A DNA stretch of 64,000 nucleotides from assembly GCA_014360015.1 (NCBI GenBank), contig JACIYJ010000008.1, positions 82,587 through 146,586 on the forward strand, given 5' to 3'. The position numbers and the translations under genes are program-made. Source of the stretch: Candidatus Aminicenantota bacterium (GTDB taxonomy: Bacteria > Acidobacteriota > Aminicenantia > Aminicenantales > Saccharicenantaceae). Below are positions 16,426 through 24,653 of this stretch, in pieces. The notes beneath the pieces were generated by a model that ran no database searches, had not been told where the DNA came from, and saw nothing but the letters and a program-made list of their open reading frames with translations. Positions within the stretch are counted from its first letter, which is position 1. Each line of letters begins with the position of its first letter.

Positions 16426-17427
16426 ATGGACAGAAAAACAATAATAACCGGAATCGGCCATTACGTTCCACCGAGGGTTGTTACCAACTTCGACCTGGAA
16501 AAAATGATGAACACTTCAGATGAATGGATCAGGGAGCGTACCGGGATTATTGAACGACACTGGGCCGAGCCTGGAGTGGGAACCTCTGATTTAGCCTGTG
16601 AAGCTGCAATAAGAGCGATTGAAGATGCCAAAATCGACAAATCAGAAATTGATTTTATTATTGCCGCCACCCTTTCTCCAGATCATTATTTTCCCGGAAT
16701 CGGAGTAATGGTTCAGGCCAAACTCGGGCTGAAGGAAATTGGAGCGCTTGATATTAGAGACCAGTGTTCGGGTTTTATCTACGCCCTGTCCGTGGCTGAC
16801 CAGTACATCAGAACTGGAACTTACAAAAAGATTCTTCTGGTAGCAGCTGAATTGCAGTCCGCTAACCTCGATTTTTCTGACGAGGGCCGGGATATGGCCG
16901 TCCTGTTTGGAGATGGTGCAGGAGCTCTCATCCTGGAACCGAACGAGACTGGAGACGGTCGTGGAGTGCTTTCCTGCCACCTTTTCTCTGACGGCCGGTT
17001 TGTCAACGAACTCTGGATGGAAAAACCTTCGTCTAAGGACAATCCAACCTTTCGCGAAGAATTCTTCCATCAGGGAAAATTCTATCCGAGAATGAATGGT
17101 CGAACCGTTTTTAAGAATGCTTGCGAAAAAATGCCCCAGGCTGTGCTTTTCGGGTTACAGCATCTGGGTTTAACCGTCAATGACATAGATTACCTTATCC
17201 CCCATCAGGCCAATGACCGAATCTCCCAGATGGTTGCCCGTGGCCTAAAAATTCCTGAAGAAAAAGTCATCAGAAACATCCATAAATACGGCAACACCAC
17301 GGCGGCATCTATCCCCATAGCTCTTTCTGAAGCGGTTAAAGACGGCCGGATCAAGAGGGGAATGCTCATCGCTTTAACTGCTTTCGGCTCTGGTTTTACC
17401 TGGGGTTCAGCTTTTATTAGGTGGTAA
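16426..17427 (+). CDS. fabH: beta-ketoacyl-ACP synthase III (FabH family)
   Basis: 333 residues, normal length. The catalytic triad is visible: C114 in DIRDQCSGF, H260 in LIPHQAND and N290 in HKYGNTTAAS. The N-terminus (TGIGHYVPPRVVTN, TSDEWIRERTGI) and the C-terminal GSGFTWGSAFIRW are FabH hallmarks. It condenses an acyl-CoA primer with malonyl-ACP to start fatty acid chains. Isolation from other fab genes and the neighbouring SDR and oxoamine synthase leave open a dedicated role in a secondary lipid rather than bulk synthesis. A Shine-Dalgarno-like AAGGGATG lies before the ATG. Confidence 0.93.
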   Translation: MDRKTIITGIGHYVPPRVVTNFDLEKMMNTSDEWIRERTGIIERHWAEPGVGTSDLACEAAIRAIEDAKIDKSEIDFIIAATLSPDHYFPGIGVMVQAKLGLKEIGALDIRDQCSGFIYALSVADQYIRTGTYKKILLVAAELQSANLDFSDEGRDMAVLFGDGAGALILEPNETGDGRGVLSCHLFSDGRFVNELWMEKPSSKDNPTFREEFFHQGKFYPRMNGRTVFKNACEKMPQAVLFGLQHLGLTVNDIDYLIPHQANDRISQMVARGLKIPEEKVIRNIHKYGNTTAASIPIALSEAVKDGRIKRGMLIALTAFGSGFTWGSAFIRW

Positions 17428-17545
17428 AAATTTTAAGGTATTTTTAATTTTTAATTGATATTTTAGTTTTGGTTATGGTAGGATTTTTTGTTGGATTTGA
17501 GTTTTAACTAAAATCGGATATAAATGATGAGGAGGTAATAGAATA

Positions 17546-19309
17546 ATGAAGAAATCAAAACTCATCGCCTTAAGCACATTTGTTCTTTTCTTGCTTCTGG
17601 CTCTGGGTAATCTTTTCGCTCAGAGTGCTGAAGACAGCAAATTTCAAAAACTTCTGGAAACCTATCTTGATGAATATTGGAAATTTTTCCCCACCCAAGC
17701 TACCCTGGCTGGATATTATAAATATAACGACAAACTGGAAGATCCCAGTCAGGCAGCCATAGATAAGAGAGATGAATTTCTGAAGAAAATCAATGGAGAA
17801 ATCATTAAGATCGACCGGTCAAAACTCTCTCCCGAAAATCAGCAGGCTTTAAACATCCTTTTTGATTACATCGACCTGGAATTCGTAAAACTTGAGAACC
17901 TTTTACCCTGGGATTACAACCCGCTGTTCTACAACGACATCATCATCAACAGTATCCACAGCCTGTTGACCAAAGAGTTTGCCCCAATAGATGTCAGAGT
18001 CAAAAGCGCCACCGAAAGAGCTAAGCAGATGCCCGGTTTGATCAAGAGGGCCAAAGAAAACCTGAAAACTCCGGCTCAAGCCTACACCGAAACAGCTATC
18101 AAACAGATTCCCCACATCATCGATTTTTACAGAAATGAAGTACCTGGATTAGTAGCCGGTGCTTCTGAGCAGAACAAGCAGTTATTTCTGGCTGAAATCA
18201 ACAAACTGATCCCGGTGCTTGAAGATTACCAGAGATATCTCAAAAACGAACTTCTACCAAAATCAACCGGCAATTTCCGGCTGGGACCTGAAGTTCATCG
18301 TCGCCTTATTCAGAGACTCTCCGGCGCAGCTATTAGCCAGGAAGAGTTAATCGCCAGAGCTACAGCCGACGTCAAGAATATCAGAAGAGAAATGTTCTTA
18401 GTTTGCATCCCGCTGCATAAAATGATGTATCCTGAAATTGACCTCGAACAGCTCCAGGGAGAGCCGGACACCATCTGGAATAAAGTTATCAAGAACGTTT
18501 TTGATAAGATAAAAGTCTTTCATCCAACCAAAGATGAGCTGGTAGCGAAAATTGCTGCTTCAGCTGAAAGTCTGAAAAAATTCGGAAACGAAACCAAACT
18601 TTTCCCGGTCCCAGCTGAAAATCTTACCATCAAACCCATGCCGCTATATTTCAGTGGTATTTCCGCCACCAGGCTGGTTGGGCCCGGTGCCTATGATAAC
18701 CAGGGAAACTATTCTCTGGAAGTTATGACTATTCCATCTGACTGGTCACAGGAAAAAATCCAGAATTTCCTGGAAGAATATAATAACTTCTACATTGAAG
18801 TTATGACCGCCCAGAAAGTTTTTCCTGGTTCTTTTGTGCCTTTGGTCAGCACCAGAAAATCTTCAGATCTGGTAACGAAGCTCTTTCCCAACCAGGCCCT
18901 GCTTCTTGGCTGGCCGGTTTATCTGCAGGAAAACCTAATCGCCGCTGGTTATGGTGATTATGACCTCAGGCTCAGACTCAATCAGCTGAAATTGATGCTC
19001 AAAACTGCTATGGATTTCATTGTCGACCTGAACATCCACCAGGGCACTATGACTAAGGACCAGGTCATCAGATATCTGACTATAACCGGTTTCCAGACAG
19101 AAGCTGAAGCTGAAAGAAAATGGGATTATCTTGTTCTCAATCCTGGAATGGGGGCTCTGCCCTATGTTGGTTTGCAGGAAATTCTGGACCTGGAAAAAGA
19201 TGCCCAGAGAACCAAGGGTCAGGCCTTTAACCGTGCTGATTTCCTATCTAAATTGATTTCTAATTCTGCTTTGCCGCCTTCACAGCTGAGAGCTAAGGTT
19301 ATTCAGTAA
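17546..19309 (+). CDS. exported DUF885 protein lacking the metalloprotease motif
   Basis: 587 residues with a signal peptide ending near NLFAQ. The whole chain follows the DUF885 (M32/M3-like helical metallopeptidase) layout, including DEYWKFFPTQATLAGY near the start and SNSALPPSQLRAKV at the end. The family zinc motif HExxPGHxxQ aligns with QKVFPGSFVP at 423-432, so His, Glu and the second His are replaced by Gln, Lys and Ser. The next conserved element EGWAxYxE aligns with LGWPVYLQ (454-461), losing both glutamates. Zinc peptidase activity is therefore not expected; a binding, inhibitory or scaffold role is inferred. The frame is intact, so this is not simple gene decay. A strong GAGGAGGT precedes the start and a strong terminator follows the stop, indicating a separate transcription unit. 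Confidence 0.85.
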   Translation: MKKSKLIALSTFVLFLLLALGNLFAQSAEDSKFQKLLETYLDEYWKFFPTQATLAGYYKYNDKLEDPSQAAIDKRDEFLKKINGEIIKIDRSKLSPENQQALNILFDYIDLEFVKLENLLPWDYNPLFYNDIIINSIHSLLTKEFAPIDVRVKSATERAKQMPGLIKRAKENLKTPAQAYTETAIKQIPHIIDFYRNEVPGLVAGASEQNKQLFLAEINKLIPVLEDYQRYLKNELLPKSTGNFRLGPEVHRRLIQRLSGAAISQEELIARATADVKNIRREMFLVCIPLHKMMYPEIDLEQLQGEPDTIWNKVIKNVFDKIKVFHPTKDELVAKIAASAESLKKFGNETKLFPVPAENLTIKPMPLYFSGISATRLVGPGAYDNQGNYSLEVMTIPSDWSQEKIQNFLEEYNNFYIEVMTAQKVFPGSFVPLVSTRKSSDLVTKLFPNQALLLGWPVYLQENLIAAGYGDYDLRLRLNQLKLMLKTAMDFIVDLNIHQGTMTKDQVIRYLTITGFQTEAEAERKWDYLVLNPGMGALPYVGLQEILDLEKDAQRTKGQAFNRADFLSKLISNSALPPSQLRAKVIQ

Positions 19310-19319
19310 GAATTTCTTC

Positions 19320-19359
19320 GGGAGGAGAAAACTCAGATTTTCTCCTCCCTATTTTTTTA
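19320..19359 (+). terminator. Rho-independent terminator after the DUF885 gene
   Basis: A 12-bp perfect stem (GGGAGGAGAAAA at 19320-19331, TTTTCTCCTCCC at 19338-19349) with loop CTCAGA, followed by a T-rich tract, begins 11 bp after the stop codon. Confidence 0.92.
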
Positions 19360-19423
19360 TCTACAGGAAGCTTAGTCTCAGGAGTAAATAAGAGTAAATA
19401 GGAAAATAAAGGATTAAATAAAA

Positions 19424-20224
19424 ATGTTAGGATCAAAAAGCCTGAGCCTGGTTGACTCCCACGCTCACCTGGACATGCCTGAATTCAACTCAGATCGAGA
19501 GGATGTTCTGCTCAGGGCTGAAAAAAGCGGTGTTAGATGGATTCTCTGTCCGGTTGACTTGTGTTCTGAAGAGAGCCTGAAAAATGGGTTGCAGCTTCAA
19601 GAGAAGCATCAGAACATTTACTTAGCTGCCGGAGTCCATCCCCATCAAGCCAAACAACTTAATCAGGAACATCTGGATTTAATAAAGAAACTGGCTGCTG
19701 ATAAAAAAATACTGGCTGTGGGCGAAATCGGTCTGGATTTCCATTACAATTATTCATCTCCAGAAAAGCAGATGGAAGCTTTCGGGGTTCAACTCGAGCT
19801 GGCCACAGAATTGCAGCTTCCGGTTATAATCCACAGCCGTCTGGCTGCTGATAAAGTCGTCGAGATGATTAAAATTACAAAATTCAACCACCAGGGTATC
19901 CTTCATTGTTTTACTGAAAGCTTCAACCTGGCCAGGACGATGATTGACCAAGGCTTCTTGGTGTCCTTTTCAGGCATTCTGACTTATACCCGGGCTGAAA
20001 ATCTCAGGGAAACAGCCAGGAAATTGCCTCTGAACAATATCCTGGTAGAAACTGACTCTCCTTATCTTACTCCTTTTCCGGAAAAGAAAACCTGGAAAAG
20101 AAACGAGCCGGCCTTTGTGGTTTCAACTGCCCAGGAATTGGCCAGACTGAAGAATCTTTCCCTTGAAGAACTATCTGAAGCTACTACCGAGAATTTTTTC
20201 CGCCTTTTCGGATTGAAAAAATAG
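19424..20224 (+). CDS. tatD: TatD family metal-dependent deoxyribonuclease
   Basis: 266 residues, full length. Metal ligands of the TIM barrel are in order: VDSHAHLD, AVGEIGLDFHY, VIIHSR, LHCFTES and VETDSPYLTP. TatD proteins are cytoplasmic 3'-5' nucleases acting in DNA repair and turnover. The ATG at 19424 is the nearest start upstream of the HxH motif. The polyprenyl synthase gene follows after 50 bp on the same strand, probably in one operon with the CYTH gene. Confidence 0.93.
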   Translation: MLGSKSLSLVDSHAHLDMPEFNSDREDVLLRAEKSGVRWILCPVDLCSEESLKNGLQLQEKHQNIYLAAGVHPHQAKQLNQEHLDLIKKLAADKKILAVGEIGLDFHYNYSSPEKQMEAFGVQLELATELQLPVIIHSRLAADKVVEMIKITKFNHQGILHCFTESFNLARTMIDQGFLVSFSGILTYTRAENLRETARKLPLNNILVETDSPYLTPFPEKKTWKRNEPAFVVSTAQELARLKNLSLEELSEATTENFFRLFGLKK

Positions 20225-20274
20225 AGACCGGGTGTTAAGATTTATCTTAATTTTGCCAGTCGTATGAGAAAAAG

Positions 20275-21300
20275 ATGACAAAAATTCATTCCCCTATTAG
20301 ACTAAAGACTGGTTCAGTCCCATCTCTCGATGAAATTTTCTCTCCGGTAAGTAAAGAGCTCAAGGCAGTGGAGCAGGTGCTGCAAACCTGGTCTGAAGCC
20401 ACCTCGCCGGTCATCAAAAAAATGGCCAGGCAGGTTATTTCGCGACAGGGAAAGCTCATCCGGCCCGGACTTTTGCTGCTGGTAACAGCACATCTGGGCT
20501 ACAAAGGAAAGGAAAATATCAAAACTGCGGCCGCCGTGGAAGCAATTCATACTGCCAGTTTGATTCATGACGACATCATTGACAGCTCTCCGACCCGTCG
20601 CGGCCAGAAGACAGTGGTCAGGGTTTTTGGTCCGGGTTTCAGTCTGTTGCTCGGTGATTATCTTTTCATCAGGTCAATCAGTAACTCTCTGGCCGTTTCT
20701 GAGAAAAACATCACCCGGATTCTGGCCAGAGTTACCGAACAGATGATTGAAGGGGAAATTGAAGAACTAGCTCAAAGCTATAATTTTAATCTCACTGAAA
20801 GACAATACCATCAGATAATCAGGAAAAAAACCGCTGGTCTTTTTCAGGCCATCTGTGAACTTGCCTGTGAACTCGGAGAAGCCCCGGAAGAAGACGCTTC
20901 GGCTCTGATTGCCTACGGCCTTAACCTTGGCTTAACTTTTCAGGTGATTGATGACCTGCTTGACCTGGTCGGAAATCCAGTGGAAACAGGCAAGGACCGT
21001 TTTTCTGACCTCAGGGAAGGCCGGGTAACGCTACCAGTGATTCTGGCTTTTAAAAATTCTTCTCCAGAAATGAAATATCTAATGAAACTTCTATTGGAAA
21101 AGCTTAGGGTCAAACCAGAAGAAAAGAGTTTTTCTGAGCTGTTACGATTGCTTGAAAACAACGGGGCCCTGGAGTTAACCTTTAAGCAAGCCGAAAAATT
21201 AGCTGAAAAGGCCAGAAGAGCTGTCCTGAAATTGGTGCCTTCTATTTACCGTCAATCTCTGCTGGGGCTGGTTGATTTTGTTCTTTATCGGAAAAAATGA
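20275..21300 (+). CDS. trans-polyprenyl diphosphate synthase (long-chain, IspB-like)
   Basis: 341 residues. First aspartate-rich motif HDDIID (D99, D100, D103) and second motif FQVIDDLLD (D225, D226, D229), with GKLIRPGL and the post-FARM arginines TRRG in place. Small residues (TASLIHDD) before the first motif fit the long-chain enzymes that make octaprenyl- to decaprenyl-type diphosphates for quinone side chains, rather than farnesyl or geranylgeranyl synthases. Chain length cannot be fixed from sequence alone. It lies between tatD and the CYTH gene with short gaps. Confidence 0.92.
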   Translation: MTKIHSPIRLKTGSVPSLDEIFSPVSKELKAVEQVLQTWSEATSPVIKKMARQVISRQGKLIRPGLLLLVTAHLGYKGKENIKTAAAVEAIHTASLIHDDIIDSSPTRRGQKTVVRVFGPGFSLLLGDYLFIRSISNSLAVSEKNITRILARVTEQMIEGEIEELAQSYNFNLTERQYHQIIRKKTAGLFQAICELACELGEAPEEDASALIAYGLNLGLTFQVIDDLLDLVGNPVETGKDRFSDLREGRVTLPVILAFKNSSPEMKYLMKLLLEKLRVKPEEKSFSELLRLLENNGALELTFKQAEKLAEKARRAVLKLVPSIYRQSLLGLVDFVLYRKK

Positions 21301-21315
21301 TTATAATGAGATGAA

Positions 21316-21921
21316 ATGATTGAAATCGAAGTTAAGCTCAAAGTCTCAGATATTAAAGAAATCAGGCAAAAACTCCTGGACATCGGCTGTCAGATCGATA
21401 AGGATTTTTACCGCGAATGGAATGCTCTTTATGATTTCTCTGATGGCCGTCTGGAAAAAAGCCGGCAGGCCTTGCGTTTGAGAATTATCGGCAAAAAAGC
21501 TTTTTTAACTTTTAAGGGTCAACCCCAGAAATCCAGATCTTTTAAAATCAGGGAAGAGTACGAATCAGAGATTAAAAACGTCCGCCATTTCAAAAAAATC
21601 CTGAAAAAGCTCGGCTTGAGGCCGGTTTTTGAATACAGAAAAAAACGAATGTTGCTGAGAAAAGACCGGGTCAAAATCTGTCTGGATGAAACTGAAGTTG
21701 GTAATTATCTGGAACTTGAAGGCAAGAGAAGCGATATAGTCAAACTGGCTAAACTTTTAGGATATTCGCGGAAAGATTTTATCAAACTTGATTATGTCCA
21801 GATGATCAAAGAAAAAAGGCAGAAAGATCATTCATCTTCTTCGAACTCGCCCTCATCTATGTCAACTTCTTCCAGCTCTTCTTCCAATTCAGCTTCGGTT
21901 TCTGATTCTTCAGATTCGTGA
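21316..21921 (+). CDS. CYTH domain protein (CyaB / class IV adenylate cyclase-like)
   Basis: 201 residues. The diagnostic ExExK element is EIEVKLKV at residues 3-10, and the tunnel's basic and acidic positions appear as ALRLRIIGKKAFLTFKG, KIREEYE and ICLDETEVGNYLELEGK. CYTH proteins act on nucleoside triphosphates, triphosphate or thiamine triphosphate with divalent metal; which one applies here is unknown. The core ends near residue 181. The remaining tail is almost pure Ser with Asn, Pro, Met and Asp, and lies antisense to the acidic tail of rpoZ (94 bp tail-to-tail overlap), so it is probably a by-product of that overlap. It follows the polyprenyl synthase by 15 bp. Confidence 0.85.
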   Translation: MIEIEVKLKVSDIKEIRQKLLDIGCQIDKDFYREWNALYDFSDGRLEKSRQALRLRIIGKKAFLTFKGQPQKSRSFKIREEYESEIKNVRHFKKILKKLGLRPVFEYRKKRMLLRKDRVKICLDETEVGNYLELEGKRSDIVKLAKLLGYSRKDFIKLDYVQMIKEKRQKDHSSSSNSPSSMSTSSSSSSNSASVSDSSDS

Positions 21922-22190
21922 TCTTCAAACTCGTCTTCAGCCTCTGATTCAGCAGCTTCAAAGGGTATGGCTTCGGTCAGAAGGATTTCTTCCTCTTCCA
22001 GACCTTCTTCTTTATTGAAAGGAAGGATTTCATATTTAACTGCCCCGGATCTAACTTCTTCCTGAGCAATGCGGATAGGATTTTTATATTTTGATTTGAT
22101 TTTGGGACGTTCGCCCTTAAGAAGCTGTTTAGCCCTCTGAGCTGCAACTATGACAAAGCGAAACTTGCTATCGAAGGTGTTTTCTTTCAA
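21828..22190 (-). CDS. rpoZ: RNA polymerase omega subunit with acidic C-terminal extension
   Basis: 120 residues. The N-terminal core SKFRFVIVAAQRAKQLLKG followed by NPIRIAQEEVRSGAVKYEIL is the omega/Rpb6 fold that stabilises beta' during core polymerase assembly. From about residue 60 the chain becomes extremely acidic, with runs of Glu and Asp to the end; many omegas stop soon after the core. The tail lies over the 3' end of the convergent CYTH gene. It is encoded singly here, divergent from the alanine symporter gene with 255 bp between. Confidence 0.88.
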   Translation of the reverse strand: MKENTFDSKFRFVIVAAQRAKQLLKGERPKIKSKYKNPIRIAQEEVRSGAVKYEILPFNKEEGLEEEEILLTEAIPFEAAESEAEDEFEDHESEESETEAELEEELEEVDIDEGEFEEDE

Positions 22191-22343
22191 AGGTGATTCA
22201 CTCCTTCATGAAAAGTCTGTCAAACGATGCAGGAAATATAGCAAATTTTGCCCTAAATATCAAGATATGGCCACATTTACTCCTGAGTAATTTCCCCTGA
22301 AATCTTGATAGTGATGAGATTGTTTTCAGGGCAAACATTTTGT

Positions 22344-22372
22344 TTGACAGCCTTTAAAGCCTATGTTAAAGA
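22344..22372 (+). promoter_or_regulatory. candidate promoter for the AGCS symporter gene
   Basis: A perfect TTGACA (22344-22349) lies 17 bp before the weak -10 TAAAGA (22367-22372), about 74 bp upstream of the symporter ATG. Confidence 0.3.
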
Positions 22373-22445
22373 AATAAAACGTTGTTTTAAAAATTTAATG
22401 TATCTGAAAAGAAATTTGTTTTATTTGCTATAAGGAGCTCAGACC

Positions 22446-23822
22446 ATGGAACTCTTCCTGAAGAATCTCGCCACTTGGCTGGATAAAACAGCCACCAATA
22501 TCTGGACCATCATGGTGCCGATTCTGTTCGGGGTCGGACTTCTTCTGACCATAAGAATTGGCTTCATTCAATTCAGAAAGCTGGGCACAGCTTTTAAAAT
22601 AATGTTCAGCCGTCGTTCCAGAAAAGGTGGCGGAGAAGGAGATGTTTCTCCCTTTGCTGCCGTCTCCACCGCTCTGGCCGCTACCGTAGGTAATGGTAAT
22701 ATAGCTGGCGTGGCCACAGCTCTTTACTGGGGAGGTCCCGGCGCTATTTTCTGGATGTGGATCTGTGGCTTTCTGGGTATGGGAACCAAATTTTCTGAAG
22801 CCTTTCTGGGCGTTCTTTACCGGGAAAAACATCCCGATGGCACCATTGCCGGCGGACCGATGTACTATATTAAAAACGGCTTGAATAAAACTAAATTTGC
22901 TGTGTTTTTAGCTGGCTTCTTTGCCGTTTGCGGGGTATTCGCTTCGCTTTTCGGTACCGGTAATATGATGCAGAGTAATCAGATGTCCTTAGCTTTTAAG
23001 ACTCAATTTGGCATCTCGCCTTTTATCACTGGAGCCATAATAACTTTCTTTGTCGGCCTGGTGGTCATTGGTGGGATTAAAAGAATCGGGGCAGTTGCTG
23101 AGCGACTTGTTCCGGCCATGATTGTACTCTATCTTGGCGCCGGTATCATTGTGCTGATTGACAACATAGGAGCTTTACCCAGAACTTTTATGCTAATTTT
23201 TCAGTACGCCTTTTCTCCTGCCGCAGCTACGGGTGGTTTTCTTGGAGCTACTATAAAACAGGCTGTTCAATTTGGAGCCAGACGTGGCATCCTAAGCAAC
23301 GAAGCAGGCCTGGGCAGTGCTCCAATTGCCCATGCTGCTGCCCAAACTCCCAGCCCGCTTCATCAGGGGTTAATCGGGGTAATGGAAGTTTTTATCGACA
23401 CCATCGTGGTTTGCACTTTTACCGGACTTATCAATCTATCATCCGGAGTCTGGACAAGCGGCGTGTCGGGCTCAGCCATGACCGTAACTGCCTTCTCTAA
23501 GACCTTGCCTCACGTTGGCGGCATCATCGTCTCTATCTGCTCTTTTCTCTTTGGCTACACCACCCTTATTGGCTGGTGCTATTATGGTGAACAGTGTCTC
23601 AAGTATCTCTTTGGAGTTAAGGTAGCTATGCCTTACAGAATTGTTTTCATCGCCCTGACTTTCATCGGCGCAGTCGTTTCAATAGAAATCGTTTTCTTTA
23701 TGGGAGATATCGCCAATGCTTTTATGGCTTTGCCCAACCTGATCGGCTTGCTGCTGCTATCAGGAGTCCTGGCCAAACACTTAAAAGAAATGAATGAACG
23801 TTATCCCAACCTGCTGGAATAA
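22446..23822 (+). CDS. sodium:alanine/glycine symporter, AGCS family
   Basis: 458 residues with about ten or eleven hydrophobic segments. Family signatures are present: VSTALAATVGNGNIAGVATAL, GGPGAIFWMW, the GGPMYYI region and NEAGLGSAPIAHAAA. It imports alanine, glycine or a related small amino acid with Na+ across the inner membrane. A TAAGGAG ribosome binding site precedes the ATG. With the several peptidases in the window it fits a peptide- and amino-acid-using lifestyle. A 7-bp hairpin follows the stop. Confidence 0.93.
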   Translation: MELFLKNLATWLDKTATNIWTIMVPILFGVGLLLTIRIGFIQFRKLGTAFKIMFSRRSRKGGGEGDVSPFAAVSTALAATVGNGNIAGVATALYWGGPGAIFWMWICGFLGMGTKFSEAFLGVLYREKHPDGTIAGGPMYYIKNGLNKTKFAVFLAGFFAVCGVFASLFGTGNMMQSNQMSLAFKTQFGISPFITGAIITFFVGLVVIGGIKRIGAVAERLVPAMIVLYLGAGIIVLIDNIGALPRTFMLIFQYAFSPAAATGGFLGATIKQAVQFGARRGILSNEAGLGSAPIAHAAAQTPSPLHQGLIGVMEVFIDTIVVCTFTGLINLSSGVWTSGVSGSAMTVTAFSKTLPHVGGIIVSICSFLFGYTTLIGWCYYGEQCLKYLFGVKVAMPYRIVFIALTFIGAVVSIEIVFFMGDIANAFMALPNLIGLLLLSGVLAKHLKEMNERYPNLLE

Positions 23823-23827
23823 TAAGT

Positions 23828-23848
23828 CCTGCAATAATTGGTTGCAGG
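23828..23848 (+). terminator. weak terminator-like hairpin after the AGCS gene
   Basis: CCTGCAA (23828-23834) pairs with TTGCAGG (23842-23848) around a 7-base loop. No proper T tract follows, so intrinsic termination is uncertain. Nothing else recognisable lies in 23849-24059. Confidence 0.3.
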
Positions 23849-24059
23849 TAATAAAATAAATAACAAAAGTTAAAAGCAGCGGCGGAACTTTTGATAAAGT
23901 TTTTAATAAAAATTGCGGGCTGAGCCGGATTTTTTGTGGATAAATTTGAAAAATTCTAACCATTAAGTGGCCAAAATGAGTCTTATATTTTATTTGGATG
24001 TCGATACAGGACGTAATGACTTAATCCGTCTTCAGATGATCGGCAAATTGCTTTTATTT

Positions 24060-24431
24060 TTAATATTCTTTAATTATGTCATCATCCGTATTGAACCGGC
24101 CGTCAGCTCCGGCTGACCGCAAACGGAAGCTACTATCTGAAACCTTTTCGTAGATAATCTCTCTCCCCCAGCCATCAGTCAGATTCAGCCCATAAATTCG
24201 TGTTTTCTGTAAATCTTTGAGTGATTTAGGAGTCTGACCACCGCTCTCGCTCATCCATTCCTGAATTGCCCGAGAGACAGATTCCAGATTAGCCGCGGTC
24301 AATTCCGCTCTGGTCTGGTTAAAACGGGAAATATCTTCTTTGGGAGAGCTTTTCTCTCTTTTCATAAAATAAACGAAATAGACAATCACCAGCACCAGAA
24401 GCAGGACCGCCAGAAATCCTTTGCCCTTCAC
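24060..24431 (-). CDS. membrane-anchored GspG-like (type II secretion pseudopilin C-domain) protein
   Basis: 123 residues from a GTG at 24431, chosen because GGAG lies 6 bp upstream; a TTG at 24443 is the alternative. A single N-terminal hydrophobic segment (FLAVLLLVLVIVYFVYFM) is followed by a short helical linker and a domain ending DGWGREIIYE, RLRSAGADGRFNTDDDI, which matches the calcium-binding end of GspG major pseudopilins. A prepilin cleavage motif (GFTLxE) is absent, so it is probably not a processed pilin but an anchored relative. It begins 19 bp downstream of tRNA-Lys on the same strand and may be read from the tRNA promoter. Confidence 0.7.
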   Translation of the reverse strand: MKGKGFLAVLLLVLVIVYFVYFMKREKSSPKEDISRFNQTRAELTAANLESVSRAIQEWMSESGGQTPKSLKDLQKTRIYGLNLTDGWGREIIYEKVSDSSFRLRSAGADGRFNTDDDIIKEY

Positions 24432-24450
24432 CCAATTCTCCAAAAAGAAA

Positions 24451-24523
24451 TGACCCGTGAAGGACTCGAACCTTCAACCCGCGGATTAAGAGTCCGCTGC
24501 TCTACCTATTGAGCTAACGGGCC
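24451..24523 (-). tRNA. tRNA-Lys (anticodon CUU)
   Basis: A complete 73-nt cloverleaf on the minus strand: acceptor GGCCCGU pairs with ACGGGUC (one G-U) and discriminator A; D arm with GCUCAAUAGGUAGAGC; anticodon stem GCGGA/UCCGC around loop CUCUUAA (anticodon CUU); T arm with GGUUCGAGUCC. The 3' CCA is not encoded. Confidence 0.97.
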
Positions 24524-24537
24524 AGAAATTCTTTCTT

Positions 24538-24566
24538 AGTTTAGATTAGACTCGGCGAATTGTCAA
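24538..24566 (-). promoter_or_regulatory. promoter of tRNA-Lys
   Basis: On the minus strand TTGACA (24561-24566), 17 bp spacer, TAAACT (24538-24543). The predicted start is only a few bases before the mature tRNA 5' end at 24523. Confidence 0.65.
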
Positions 24567-24586
24567 CTGACCAAGGCGTCTTGTTA

Positions 24587-24626
24587 TTTAAAGTTCAAAA
24601 GTGAACACTTTAAAGTTGAAAAGTAG
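24587..24626 (+). repeat. tandem 18-bp direct repeat with embedded palindrome, possible operator
   Basis: TTTAAAGTTCAAAAGTGA (24587-24604) and TTTAAAGTTGAAAAGTAG (24609-24626) match at 15 of 18 positions with a period of 22 bp, two helical turns. A palindrome AAAGTG-AA-CACTTT (24598-24611) bridges the two copies. The array lies between the divergent tRNA-Lys and S9B peptidase promoters, about 30 bp upstream of the peptidase -35 region. Confidence 0.5.
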
Positions 24627-24653
24627 TCAGATTCAAAATTTAACTCATAATTT

